DNA of 64,000 nucleotides from Gammaproteobacteria bacterium (GTDB lineage: Bacteria; Pseudomonadota; Gammaproteobacteria; Xanthomonadales; SZUA-36): contig JAJRRA010000067.1 in NCBI GenBank assembly GCA_024279945.1, forward strand, positions 1 to 64,000, written 5' to 3'. The position numbers and the translations under genes were made by a program. The notes beneath the pieces are model-generated. The model was not told where the DNA came from and made no database searches. It worked only from the letters and a program-made list of their open reading frames with translations. Shown here in pieces: positions 18,803 through 27,891 of the stretch. Position 1 is the stretch's first letter, and each line of letters starts with the position of its first letter.

Positions 18803-18812
18803 ATCGGCGACA

Positions 18813-19589
18813 TCAACCAAAATAGAAATGCTGCAAGTAACTGAAGAAGCGGGCGCCCCGGTCTTGATCGGGCTCTGTCGACAACGGCGCCGTCCAGCTT
18901 GCAATGCCTGAAGTTTTATTTTTCAGAACAAAATACTGGTACTGAACGACGGCCTGATCCTGAATAGAAAACTCATGACGGTGCAAGGCACAGGCTTCAG
19001 ATTGGTACAACTGCACCGCTTGTATCGCCTGGGTGGTGAAATCATCCACCACCAGAGCGAGGCACCTGAATTGTTCATCGAGATACTGAGTCAGATTATT
19101 GTGCGGAACTTCATCCTGAGTGAAGTTGATATTCTCAACAAACTCCTTGTCCAAATGCCGGAATAAACCGGTTTCAGGTGAAAATTGCCACGGTTTGGGA
19201 ACCGCGCGCAGAATCCAGAATGTATTGCTGATACGAAGGCAGGGAAAACTGCCGTCCTGTGGGCAGTTGTACCTGAACACGGCCTCTCCTGCCCTTATTT
19301 CATCGCCATGAGTAAGCTGAACGGCATATTGGATATCGCGATCATTCAGGGAGACAGCTTCCAGCGGCTTCAGCAAGCAATAGGCCGGGCCACGCCTGAT
19401 GGTGAAATGCTGCCCCACAGTTCCGGGAAGATCCGATTGAAAATCTACGCCCGGCGCTGCCCCGCCGACATACTCGCGCTGTTCATCCAACACAACATTT
19501 GCCTTCGCATCCACAGCAGTGGCAAATTCGAGTACGGGAACGGTGAATTCCGCCATGCGATCGCCCGCTACAACTGCCTCACTCATCAT
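18813..19589 (-). CDS. Unknown protein downstream of vgrG and the DUF6931-like gene
   Basis: Not recognised. From the ATG at 19589 (MMSEAVVAGDRMAEF) it has 258 residues, with no membrane segment. A central stretch (LNDRDIQYAVQLTHGDEIRAGEAVFRY) looks like the last strands of an FHA-type beta sandwich, but no phosphothreonine-binding motif is clear. The frame is open back to a GTG at 19697 that overlaps the previous gene; the start is uncertain. As the third gene after vgrG it is a candidate effector, adaptor or accessory protein of the T6SS; this is inferred from position only. Confidence 0.6.
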   Translation of the reverse strand: MMSEAVVAGDRMAEFTVPVLEFATAVDAKANVVLDEQREYVGGAAPGVDFQSDLPGTVGQHFTIRRGPAYCLLKPLEAVSLNDRDIQYAVQLTHGDEIRAGEAVFRYNCPQDGSFPCLRISNTFWILRAVPKPWQFSPETGLFRHLDKEFVENINFTQDEVPHNNLTQYLDEQFRCLALVVDDFTTQAIQAVQLYQSEACALHRHEFSIQDQAVVQYQYFVLKNKTSGIASWTAPLSTEPDQDRGARFFSYLQHFYFG

Positions 19590-19641
19590 GAGCCTGCGTG
19601 GGCTGTTGTATCCGCTATGCGTGCCGCTGGAAACATGATTA

Positions 19642-20232
19642 TTAAGCTTGCTGACCCTTGACCAGACCATTGCCGCCGCATGCAATATCTTCCCCACTGC
19701 TCAGCATCTGCCGAAGTCGCCCGTTGATCTGTTCAGATCCTTTTGCGGCGGCTGAAATCATCACGACGGCGAACAGGAGTTGAGGAAACGCAGAACTTTC
19801 CAGATCAGCATACTGGCCATCAGCCAGAGGTAACTTCCCTTCGCTGCCCGCCGCAGCCAGAGCAGCCAGCATACCGGCGGCTCTTGAAGTACTCTCCTGC
19901 GCCAAACGAAACGCATCTGCCTGATTCTGGGGTGTTGGTTTGTAAACCCACTGTTCTGCGGCCTTCAGCGCCGCGATTTCATCGCCGTCATCCCCCAGAG
20001 ACTCGATTCGCCTGGCGCAGACACAAGCCCACCACACCGCTTCCCTCGGCGGCAAGGCGCGCGCCATGACCTTGACGGCATCTGACCACATTCCAGCGCT
20101 GCAGAGTTCACGAATATACGTCTCGGGGCGTATCTCGGGATTTAGCAAATCCTTTGAAGCCGCATCGAGATCATCGGCATCAATGATGTCACAGGCTCTT
20201 TCAGCGATAATTTTTTTCCACCGATCTTCCAC
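19642..20232 (-). CDS. DUF6931-like T6SS-associated helical protein
   Basis: A 196-residue, mostly helical, soluble protein with segments such as MWSDAVKVMARALPPREAVWWACVCARR. This pattern resembles the DUF6931 family, whose members are often found in T6SS clusters. It starts at GTG 20232 with AGGAAAG just upstream and lies 20 nt after the vgrG stop, so it is probably co-transcribed with vgrG. Function is unknown; a chaperone or adaptor for VgrG cargo is plausible from position. Confidence 0.65.
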   Translation of the reverse strand: MEDRWKKIIAERACDIIDADDLDAASKDLLNPEIRPETYIRELCSAGMWSDAVKVMARALPPREAVWWACVCARRIESLGDDGDEIAALKAAEQWVYKPTPQNQADAFRLAQESTSRAAGMLAALAAAGSEGKLPLADGQYADLESSAFPQLLFAVVMISAAAKGSEQINGRLRQMLSSGEDIACGGNGLVKGQQA

Positions 20233-20252
20233 TCTTTCCTGTACCCCGTTTG

Positions 20253-22265
20253 TCAGTTGATCTTAACCAGGCCGCCCTTGATGATGGTCATTACCTTACC
20301 TTCGATGTTAACCATGGAACCCTTGATGGTTACCCCAAGCTGATCGATCTTGATTGAGCTTGAACCAACCTTGAATTCAATGGACTGCGCAGCTTCCTCG
20401 GAAATTTTCCCCATCTTGGCGCGCCTTGTGATGTTTCCAAGGTCAATAGTTGTGATCTGGTCGCCATTTTTTACCCTGATCTCCTGCTTGCCCTTCGAGA
20501 CCTCCAGCTTATGATCACCGTTGTGAACCGTGACCTTCCGTCCGTCAATCGCTGCTGATGCCACCGCCACTTCAAGCGTATCGTTCCCGTCGATTTTGGT
20601 ATTCCTGTCCGCACGAACCCAGGTGTTCTCGATCACCGGATCATCTGGCGGATAACTGTGTTTTCCACCGATTGTCGTTTTCCGGGAATTATTGACCTTA
20701 CGGGATTCCTTGTTCTTGATCAGTGATTTCAAATCCTTCTCAGCCTGAAAATAAACTTCTTCACTTCCTTTCTTGTCTTCAAATCTCAATTCGTTGAAGT
20801 TATCCGGCTCACCCTTTTTAGTGCTGCGGGACTTGATACCACTTTGGGTTTTATTGGTTTCCAACTCATAGGGGGGCGTATTGATTGCGTTGTACACTCT
20901 TCCGGTAATCAGCGGTTGATCCGGATCACCTTCGAGAAAGCTGACCAGTACTTCCTGGCCTATTCTTGGAATGTGAATACCACCCCAGCCTTTTCCGGCC
21001 CAGACCTGAGACACGCGCACCCAGCAGGAACTGTTCTGATCATTGTCGCCATAGCGGTCCCAGTGGAACTGAACCTTCACGCGCGCATGTTCATCACAAT
21101 AGATGTCATCACCTTCCGGCCCAACCACGATCGCCGTCTGGGGTCCCTGCACGATGGGTCTGGGTGTGATGCGCTCGCTGCGGTATTGCTGAGCACTGTT
21201 CATAACCTCCAGCTGGCAATGATAAAAATCTTCCGCACCACCCCCTCCTGAGGTTTCAAGGGCATCAGATTTTATGTCATGCTGAACAGAAATGATCAGG
21301 TACTCCTTGTTCTGATCGGAACGCGGATAGTTTTCGAGGGTAAAAAGGCAGCCTGCACTCATGCCCCTGGCGTTACCGCCAGCCTGTGCCCTCTCATGCT
21401 GTGCCTGTAGCTCCTGCAATTTTTTACCCACATAGGCATTACCATCTGCCAACTCCGTGTAGTCACCCGGATAATCAAAGATTTCATGATTCGCAATGGG
21501 ATAGGCGTGCGGAGGGGAAGTTGACAATTTGGCCGTAAGGTCGATTTTTGGTTTTTCAAAATCGAAGTCCTTGATGGCATATTTGCCCGGCACAATGGTC
21601 TGCGTAACAACCCAGTGCTGGATGTGGTCCCGCTCTCTCAGAGCCGCATTGGGATCCGGCGGGAAATAGGGAATTTCATCGTATCCAGGATAAGGTTCAT
21701 GCCCGCTGATGCTGTCGGCCAAGACCAGTGTGTGTTTACCCTGGATGTGTTCGAAGTAGTAATAAATACCCTCCTGCTCCATCAGGCGACTGACAAAATT
21801 GAAATCGGTCTCACGATATTGAACACAGTAATCCCTGATTCTGTAAGAATCACTGAGCCTGTCCTCGAAATCGGACATACCGTTATCGCGAAAAACCGAC
21901 TTGATGATATCCGGCGCTTTCTGATTCTGGAAAATCCGGCAATCCGAGGTCCGCGTCAGAAACCAGAACCAGGGTTTCATCGTTGCCTGATATGCTGCGA
22001 ACTGACCCGAATCTCCCATGTAGGTAAATTCAGTGATATAGCCGTTAAAATAACGATCTCCCTCACTCAGTTCCATACTGACGCTTACTCTTTGCCCCAC
22101 GATATCCTGAAACTCAATATCCGGGTTCTGGCTCAGCAAACTGAGCTTGTAATCAAACAGGCGTCCCAGCTTTTCCTGGCCGCTGAACGAAACGCAAACC
22201 AAATCCTCGCCCAGCGGTGAGTCAAATTTCAGGCCACGATCAGTATCTGTTGGACTAGTTACCAT
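20253..22265 (-). CDS. vgrG: T6SS spike protein VgrG
   Basis: Trimeric tip of the T6SS needle (TssI), related to phage gp27/gp5. The N-terminal gp27-like hub begins LKFDSPLGEDLVCVSFSGQEKLGRLFDYKL. The OB/gp5 region has VKVQFHWDRYGDNDQNSSCWVRVSQVWAGKGWGG and IPRIGQEVLVSFLEGDPDQPLITGRVYN. The C-terminal beta-prism ends in repeated short KxxVxVxNGD-type strands with no added effector domain. The start at 22265 (MVTSPTDTDRG, 670 residues) has AGGAAA 7 nt upstream; a start at 22286 would add seven residues and lose this site. A CRP-type promoter precedes it. Confidence 0.96.
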   Translation of the reverse strand: MVTSPTDTDRGLKFDSPLGEDLVCVSFSGQEKLGRLFDYKLSLLSQNPDIEFQDIVGQRVSVSMELSEGDRYFNGYITEFTYMGDSGQFAAYQATMKPWFWFLTRTSDCRIFQNQKAPDIIKSVFRDNGMSDFEDRLSDSYRIRDYCVQYRETDFNFVSRLMEQEGIYYYFEHIQGKHTLVLADSISGHEPYPGYDEIPYFPPDPNAALRERDHIQHWVVTQTIVPGKYAIKDFDFEKPKIDLTAKLSTSPPHAYPIANHEIFDYPGDYTELADGNAYVGKKLQELQAQHERAQAGGNARGMSAGCLFTLENYPRSDQNKEYLIISVQHDIKSDALETSGGGGAEDFYHCQLEVMNSAQQYRSERITPRPIVQGPQTAIVVGPEGDDIYCDEHARVKVQFHWDRYGDNDQNSSCWVRVSQVWAGKGWGGIHIPRIGQEVLVSFLEGDPDQPLITGRVYNAINTPPYELETNKTQSGIKSRSTKKGEPDNFNELRFEDKKGSEEVYFQAEKDLKSLIKNKESRKVNNSRKTTIGGKHSYPPDDPVIENTWVRADRNTKIDGNDTLEVAVASAAIDGRKVTVHNGDHKLEVSKGKQEIRVKNGDQITTIDLGNITRRAKMGKISEEAAQSIEFKVGSSSIKIDQLGVTIKGSMVNIEGKVMTIIKGGLVKIN

Positions 22266-22330
22266 TATCTTTCCTTTGAACCGCATGCGGCTCAGATAGC
22301 ATTACGTTTCTCTTGATTCTAGCAGTAAAC

Positions 22331-22373
22331 ATTGTCCTTGCTTTTGCCGCGCATGGCTGTGAGCAGTTTCACA
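22331..22373 (-). promoter_or_regulatory. CRP-type class II promoter of vgrG
   Basis: TGTGA-GCAGTT-TCACA (22358-22373) matches the CRP core palindrome exactly. Reading toward vgrG, 21 nt follow and then GACAAT (22336-22331), a fair -10 hexamer. This centres the site at -41.5, the class II position, with a start near 22324 and a 59-nt leader. The -35 position (CAGCCA) has no match, as expected for an activated promoter. The gene for a Crp-family protein begins 0.7 kb away and ends just beside the site. Confidence 0.78.
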
Positions 22374-22405
22374 CAGAGCAGAACAGCACGCATGCACTTC
22401 ATGTT

Positions 22406-23089
22406 TCAAACCAGAGCTTCCAGTACCTGCAGATCCAGCAGAAAAATTCTTCCTTGCCTTATTTCGATAATTCCCTGGTTTTCCCATAGCTTCAACTGTT
22501 TGTTGACGCTTTCCCGCGAAGCGTTGATCAAGGTGCCCAGTTCGTATTGTGATAATTTAAGGTCGATCTGGATGCCATCATCGGATTCAATACCATGCTC
22601 CTCACCCAGTTCCAGCAACTTGCCGGCCAGGCGTCCGGGAATTTCGATAAATACCGAATTTTCATAAAGTAAGGTGGTTGCCCGCACGCGTCCAGCCAAC
22701 AAGGACAATAACTTCAGACCAATATGCGGGTGCTGTTTCAATAACTGGTGGAAATCACTGTGGTGTAGTACCAGTAACTCACAGGACCCGATGGCAGTCA
22801 CGGTAGCACTTCTCCTTTCTCCGTCCAGCAAGGCAAGCTCACCAAAAAAATCACTCTGGTGGTAAATGAAGAAACTCAGTTCTTTTCCGTCCTCGGAGCT
22901 AACGGAAACTTTCAGCCGACCGGAAACCACAACGTACATTTCCCGGCCAGGTTCACCCTGGTGAAAGACAATCTGCCTGGCGACAATCCGTTTCCTTGAG
23001 CACTGCGCCACAATCTGCTTGCGGTCCTCCAGCGACAAATTGCCGAACAGCGCGCTTCGAGCCAATAATAATGCATCATGGTCTATCAT
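22406..23089 (-). CDS. Crp/Fnr-family transcription regulator, CRP-like
   Basis: A 227-residue regulator. The N-terminal cyclic-nucleotide-binding domain has FFGELALLDGERRSATV, retaining the Glu84 and Arg93-Ser94 expected in a cAMP phosphate-binding cassette, and a Thr-Thr pair (138-139) at the start of the C-helix. The C-terminal winged helix has the recognition helix SRESVNKQL (Arg192, Glu193, Lys197), close to RETVGR of E. coli CRP, which reads TGTGA half-sites. FNR-type cysteines for an Fe-S cluster are not seen. It is divergent from an FHA-cyclase gene, and perfect TGTGA-N6-TCACA sites occur in the same island. It is probably a local cAMP-responsive activator; it could also be the genome's only CRP. 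Confidence 0.9.
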   Translation of the reverse strand: MIDHDALLLARSALFGNLSLEDRKQIVAQCSRKRIVARQIVFHQGEPGREMYVVVSGRLKVSVSSEDGKELSFFIYHQSDFFGELALLDGERRSATVTAIGSCELLVLHHSDFHQLLKQHPHIGLKLLSLLAGRVRATTLLYENSVFIEIPGRLAGKLLELGEEHGIESDDGIQIDLKLSQYELGTLINASRESVNKQLKLWENQGIIEIRQGRIFLLDLQVLEALV

Positions 23090-23139
23090 TAGGGGTGGGT
23101 ATCTTTCATCATTATCATGGGTTTCGTCCAGGGCGTCAT

Positions 23140-24060
23140 ATGTCTGAAGTTGTTCCAGTCACTACAACCGTGATGTTTGCCGACATTTGCCGCAGCACAT
23201 TTTTGTTCAACCAACTGGGTGACAAAAAAGCATCATTGCTCATCGGCAAGCTGCTCAAGCAGGCTGCGACCATCGTTGAGGCACAAGAGGGTGTCGCCTT
23301 GCGCACCCTGGGAGATGATATTTTATGCATCTTTTCCGATCCTCTCAACGCGCTTCAGGCTTCCATTGCTATTCACTCGGAAACAAGGAACTATTCATCC
23401 AGCGCGGGCAGTGAGCTGGCCATGAGGATTGGCATCAATTCAGGTTCAGCGTTGCTGGCAAAGCATGATATTCATGGTGACACGGTCAATACTGCAGCCC
23501 GTCTGTCCTCTTTTGCCAAGGCCGGACAAACCATCATTTCCACCCATACTGTCGAAATGCTGGATCACCCTCCTGCCGGGCTGATCCGTCGTGTAGGTGA
23601 AATTACCCTGAAAGGAAAACCCGGCCCATTGTCGGTTTTTGAATTACTCGACTCGAGCCAGCAGGACGAAATCACCCAGATTGGATCCAATTCACTGCAA
23701 TTTCCGCAATCCAATCAGCTTTCTGTGTCTTTTCAATCCCGTCTCTACAAACTGGATTTTCTGTTGGTCCGCTACCTGCTCGGGCGCAACCCGGATTGTG
23801 ATTTGGTCGTGAACCACCCGATGGTTTCACGTCACCATGCCGAGATTCGTTACGCGAACAACGAATTCCTGTTGGTCGATTTCAGCAGCAACGGCACCGA
23901 ACTGATTACCAACGGTCAGGCGCGAACCCTCCACCACAGCCAGGCTGCATTGCGGGGAAACGGCGCCATCTACCTGGGTCGAACGGTTCACAACAAGCAT
24001 TCTGAGATCACCTTTCACGCCAGCGGAGGCTCACGGCCCATCACCCAAACGAATAGCTGA
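23140..24060 (+). CDS. Class III nucleotide cyclase with C-terminal FHA domain
   Basis: A 306-residue protein. The N-terminal class III cyclase domain (about 1-180) has the metal-binding aspartates in VMFADICRST (Asp15) and LGDDILCIF (Asp59/60), and the transition-state Asn/Arg in GDTVNTAARLSS. The C-terminal FHA domain (about 210-290) has LLGRNPDCDLVVNHPMVSRHHAEIRY and VDFSSNGT, the Arg, Ser, His and Asn set for phosphothreonine binding. Start is the ATG at 23140 (AGGG upstream); an earlier in-frame start overlaps the divergent regulator gene. The combination suggests cAMP or cGMP synthesis controlled by a threonine kinase. Its last 20 nt overlap the convergent clpV end. Confidence 0.88.
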   Translation: MSEVVPVTTTVMFADICRSTFLFNQLGDKKASLLIGKLLKQAATIVEAQEGVALRTLGDDILCIFSDPLNALQASIAIHSETRNYSSSAGSELAMRIGINSGSALLAKHDIHGDTVNTAARLSSFAKAGQTIISTHTVEMLDHPPAGLIRRVGEITLKGKPGPLSVFELLDSSQQDEITQIGSNSLQFPQSNQLSVSFQSRLYKLDFLLVRYLLGRNPDCDLVVNHPMVSRHHAEIRYANNEFLLVDFSSNGTELITNGQARTLHHSQAALRGNGAIYLGRTVHNKHSEITFHASGGSRPITQTNS

Positions 24061-26824
24061 AATCGTCATCCTTCGCATCGATCTCTACCGAAGCCAGTGG
24101 ATTGCCCTGAGACAGTCGTGAGAGTAGTTCACGGCTGATTGTCGGCAATACGGTATTGGTCAAAATGGTATCGATCATGCGCCCTCCACTTTCCAGTTCG
24201 GTGCATCGGGCTGAGATCAAGTCCAGCACGGCATCACTGTAAGTTAATGGAATATTGTGATTTTCCGCCATTCTCTTGCGTATCCGCTCCAACTGCAAAA
24301 TGATGATTTTATGCAGCACTTCGTCACTGAGCGGGTAAAAAGGTATGCTCACAATTCGACCCAGCAAGGCGGCGGGAAATATCTTCAACTGTGGTTCACG
24401 CAGCGCCTTCGCGATGCCTTCCGGATCGGGCATCAAATCGGGATCCTTGGCCAGATTCATGATCAGATCACTGCCCACGTTGGATGTCAGCAGGATCAGC
24501 GTGTTCTTGAAATCGATCAGACGTCCTTCCCCATCTTCCATGAATCCCTTGTCGAAAACCTGGAAGAAAATTTCGTGCACATCCGGGTGGGCCTTTTCGA
24601 CTTCATCCAGCAGCACCACACTGTACGGGCGCCGCCTTACTGCCTCAGTGAGTACGCCACCTTCACCGTAACCAACGTAGCCCGGAGGTGCACCCTTGAG
24701 TGTCGACACGGTGTGTGCTTCCTGGAACTCACTCATGTTGATCGTGATCAGATTCTGCTCACCGCCGTACATGGATTCGGCCAGCGCGAGCGCGGTCTCG
24801 GTCTTGCCGACACCACTGGGGCCACAGAGCATGAATACACCGATTGGTTTGCCGGGATTATCAAGGTTAGCGCGGCTGGTCTGAACACGCATGGCAATCA
24901 TTTCCAGGGCATGATCCTGGCCGATGACACGTTCAGCCAGTCGATCGGTCATTGATAATACATTCTCTATTTCATCCTTGACCATGCTGCCGACCGGAAC
25001 GCCGGTCCAGTCTTCCACGACCGAAGCCACAGCCTGGCCATCCACGCTGTGGTGAACCAGCGGGACATCACCCTGGGCTGCGGCGAGTTCCTCCTGAAGT
25101 TCTTCGAGTCGCTGGCGGATGGCATCTTCATCTAATTCATCAACTGAGGTGTCTTCGGCAGAATCGTCAGATGCAGTTGTGTTTCCATCTTCCGCCGCGA
25201 CCTCAGCACCGGCTGACTCATCCGCCACATCGTCTGCAACGGCATCCGGTTCGTTTTCGGGGGCCTCTTCATCCAGTAGTTCACCACGCAACTTACGCCT
25301 CAGTTCCAGTATTTCATCCACCAGCGCTTTTTCCTTTTCCCAGCGCTCCGTGAGGTCCGCCTGGCGTGTCTGTTCCTCAGCCAGGTCCGCTTCCAGGCTG
25401 ACCGATCTGTCTTTATCAACCACACCGATGGCTTCCTCGCGTGCGAGAATCCTCTGCTCGAGTTCCAGCGCATCGATCCGGTGCTCACTGTCTTCCAGCG
25501 GAGCCGGCGTTGAATGCAAAGCCACCGCCACACGGGCACAGGCGGTATCGAGCAGGCTGACCGCCTTGTCCGGTAATTGGCGGGCCGGTATGTAACGGTG
25601 CGATAACCTGGAAGCCGCATCGACCGCCTCATCAAATACCTGGACCTTGTGGTGCGCTTCCATCACGGGTGCAATGCAACGCAACATCCGGATACATTTT
25701 TCCTCACTCGGTTCGTCCACTTTCACTACCTGGAAGCGCCGCGTCAGGGCCGGGTCTTTTTCAATGTATTTCTTGTATTCCGCCCAGGTGGTTGCTGCGA
25801 CCGTGCGCAAAGTGCCGCGGGCCAGCGCTGGCTTCAACAGGTTGGCGGCATCGCCGGTTCCTTCCGACCCGCCCGCCCCAATCAGGGTGTGGGCCTCGTC
25901 GATGAACAGGATGACAGGCGTTGCCGAGGACTGCACCTCATCGATGACCTGGCGCAGGCGCTGCTCGAATTCACCCTTCATACTGGCGCCCGCCTGTAAC
26001 AGGCCCAGGTCGAGCGCTGTCAGGGCCACGTTCTTCAGTTGCGGGGGAACATCTCCTTTCGCCAGACGCATGGCAAACCCTTCAACCACTGCTGTTTTAC
26101 CCACACCCGCTTCACCGGTGAGAATCGGATTGTTTTGTCGGCGCCTCATCAGGATATCGATAATCTGGCGGATTTCCTCATCGCGCCCAACGATTGGATC
26201 CAACTCACCATTGCGGGCCTGTTCCGTCAGGTCGACTGAAAACCGGGCCAGTGCAGACTGCTTTCCACCGGCGGGCGCCTCACCTGCGGCAGGCCCATCG
26301 CCTCCTGCAGCAGCCAGGTCGCTGCCGTCCGTTGCGGCCAGGGCATCTTCCGGTGATCCATCGATAATTTTATGGGCAGAAGCGGTCAAATCATCCAGAT
26401 TGATCCGCTCAAACTCCTTCGAAATATTCAGCAATTCATTTTTAAGACTTCGCGTTTTCAGGATGCCAATGGCAAGGTAAGCCCCTCGAACCTGCGAAGA
26501 CTGGTACATCAGGCTGCCATATACCCAGGCTCTTTCCACTGCCTCTTCCAGGTGAGAAGAAAGATCACTGATGGAACTGGCTCCGCGTGGAAGCGCATCC
26601 AGGGCTTTGGTGAAATCGGCCGCCAGACGGGCGTTCTCAATGCCATAGTGATCGAGGATGCGCCGGAGATCTGAATCCTGCAATTGCAGGATCTGTTGCA
26701 GCCAGTGCACCAACTCCACGTAGGGGTTGCCGCGCATTTTGCAAAAAACCGTTGCGCTTTCAATAGATTGGTAAAGTAAGCTGTTGAGCTTTCCAAATAA
26801 TGCAGTCCGACTGATTTCTGTCAC
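24041..26824 (-). CDS. clpV: T6SS sheath-disassembly ATPase ClpV (TssH) with long acidic linker
   Basis: AAA+ unfoldase of 927 residues that recycles contracted TssB/TssC sheath. It has a Clp N-domain (about 1-150), D1 with Walker A GEAGVGKT (237-244) and Walker B ILFIDEAH, a coiled middle domain, and D2 with Walker A GPSGVGKT (668-675) and Walker B VVLLDEVE. Between the middle domain and D2 an unusual acidic, low-complexity stretch (about 516-568, rich in Asp, Glu, Ala) is inserted. A second Ala/Gly/Asp-rich linker follows the N-domain (about 160-187). tagJ is present, so sheath recognition may follow the TagJ-type class. It is the last gene of the minus-strand T6SS operon. Confidence 0.95.
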   Translation of the reverse strand: MTEISRTALFGKLNSLLYQSIESATVFCKMRGNPYVELVHWLQQILQLQDSDLRRILDHYGIENARLAADFTKALDALPRGASSISDLSSHLEEAVERAWVYGSLMYQSSQVRGAYLAIGILKTRSLKNELLNISKEFERINLDDLTASAHKIIDGSPEDALAATDGSDLAAAGGDGPAAGEAPAGGKQSALARFSVDLTEQARNGELDPIVGRDEEIRQIIDILMRRRQNNPILTGEAGVGKTAVVEGFAMRLAKGDVPPQLKNVALTALDLGLLQAGASMKGEFEQRLRQVIDEVQSSATPVILFIDEAHTLIGAGGSEGTGDAANLLKPALARGTLRTVAATTWAEYKKYIEKDPALTRRFQVVKVDEPSEEKCIRMLRCIAPVMEAHHKVQVFDEAVDAASRLSHRYIPARQLPDKAVSLLDTACARVAVALHSTPAPLEDSEHRIDALELEQRILAREEAIGVVDKDRSVSLEADLAEEQTRQADLTERWEKEKALVDEILELRRKLRGELLDEEAPENEPDAVADDVADESAGAEVAAEDGNTTASDDSAEDTSVDELDEDAIRQRLEELQEELAAAQGDVPLVHHSVDGQAVASVVEDWTGVPVGSMVKDEIENVLSMTDRLAERVIGQDHALEMIAMRVQTSRANLDNPGKPIGVFMLCGPSGVGKTETALALAESMYGGEQNLITINMSEFQEAHTVSTLKGAPPGYVGYGEGGVLTEAVRRRPYSVVLLDEVEKAHPDVHEIFFQVFDKGFMEDGEGRLIDFKNTLILLTSNVGSDLIMNLAKDPDLMPDPEGIAKALREPQLKIFPAALLGRIVSIPFYPLSDEVLHKIIILQLERIRKRMAENHNIPLTYSDAVLDLISARCTELESGGRMIDTILTNTVLPTISRELLSRLSQGNPLASVEIDAKDDDFSYSFG

Positions 26825-26859
26825 GTGATTAGCCCTCTTGTGTCAATTATCATCTTGCC

Positions 26860-27891
26860 TCAGGTAGTGTAGCTGCTTGCCTGCAGCACCAGGTCACCCA
26901 CTTCCTTCTGCGGCTTCTGTGACTGCAACCAACTGGTCCAGCCCAGGGCGCCCTGTTTACCCAGGCAGGTAACCGGTTTTTCCGATCCCTTCAACAACAA
27001 CCGCGTCTCCCACAGCAATTCCAGGCCCAGGTAGTTACGCACGGTAGCGACCAGGGTTTCAAATGACTTACCGACCGGCAAGAACGATTCGTACTCATCC
27101 AGGCTGAGCGGCCCCAGACACAGTTGAAACTTGTCCTGGCGCTGCCATACTTTTTCACCCAGCACAGCACTCATACCGAGCCTGCCCAGATCCGGCTTGA
27201 CGCCCAGTTTCAGGTGATCCCGGGGTGGTATTGTCAACCAGTGCGCAATGAATTCCACCACCCGAACGGGCACCTTGAAGTAGCTCTGCAGAATCGCTGA
27301 CAGACCGGCGGCGTGTCGGGGAAGGCTGCTCAAATGTCCCGCGAAGTGCAGCTTTGCGGCATGTGGCATCTCATCGGCGTCCCTGAACGCCGGCATGCCG
27401 ACACCGGCCAGGGCGCCGACATAAACTGAAAACCGGTCCTGCCCGGGACGATCATGCTGAACCGTGGGTTGCGCCTGGGCCCAGGCACGGTAGAAAAGAC
27501 TCACGGCACGGTGGTGGAACATATCGGCAAAACCTGCAAAAGTCGGGTCGTGATGGTGTCGCAAGCGGTCCCTTGCATATTCTGTAAGGTGGGTGGGTAA
27601 AGGCCCGTTGGGTCCAAACAGGCCAAGGAAACGCTGCGCCAGGCGCGGAACGCCGTTGGGCCCTTTGAAATCCAGTGAACTCAGTGTTGAGGGTGCAAAA
27701 CTTGTGTAGGGTGTTTGGGTGAAACGGATGGGATCTCCACTGGGCCGAAATGCCATGCCCGTCAATGCCATATCTTCAAAGTGACAATTGATCCGCCTCA
27801 CCGCCTGGAAAAAACCGAAGCGGTACGGGGTTTGCTGTATTTCCTGAAGAAGAACTACAGTCTCGGTCTTGTTCCCATTCTCACCGGCCAT
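26860..27891 (-). CDS. tssG: T6SS baseplate protein TssG
   Basis: Baseplate wedge component of 343 residues. The typical N-terminal segment is LLQEIQQTPYRFGFFQAVRRIN; GNP/GP-rich linkers and the segments LPTHLTEYARDRLRHHHDPTFAGFADMFHHRAVSLFYRAWAQAQP and LKLGVKPDLGRLGMSAVLG follow. With TssE, TssF and TssK it forms the T6SS wedge. The ATG at 27891 overlaps the end of tssF by 37 nt, giving translational coupling. Confidence 0.94.
   Translation of the reverse strand: MAGENGNKTETVVLLQEIQQTPYRFGFFQAVRRINCHFEDMALTGMAFRPSGDPIRFTQTPYTSFAPSTLSSLDFKGPNGVPRLAQRFLGLFGPNGPLPTHLTEYARDRLRHHHDPTFAGFADMFHHRAVSLFYRAWAQAQPTVQHDRPGQDRFSVYVGALAGVGMPAFRDADEMPHAAKLHFAGHLSSLPRHAAGLSAILQSYFKVPVRVVEFIAHWLTIPPRDHLKLGVKPDLGRLGMSAVLGEKVWQRQDKFQLCLGPLSLDEYESFLPVGKSFETLVATVRNYLGLELLWETRLLLKGSEKPVTCLGKQGALGWTSWLQSQKPQKEVGDLVLQASSYTT

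Noticed and set aside
19586-19636. A 16-codon frame reading MFPAARIADTTAHAGS, like the start of a PAAR protein
   Set aside because: It stops at once, none of the other frames continues a PAAR pattern, and there is no ribosome-binding site. Probably chance.
24257-24955. 232-codon open frame antisense to clpV
   Set aside because: Lies wholly within the conserved clpV D2 region; no domain recognised, and similar shadows occur opposite other long genes.
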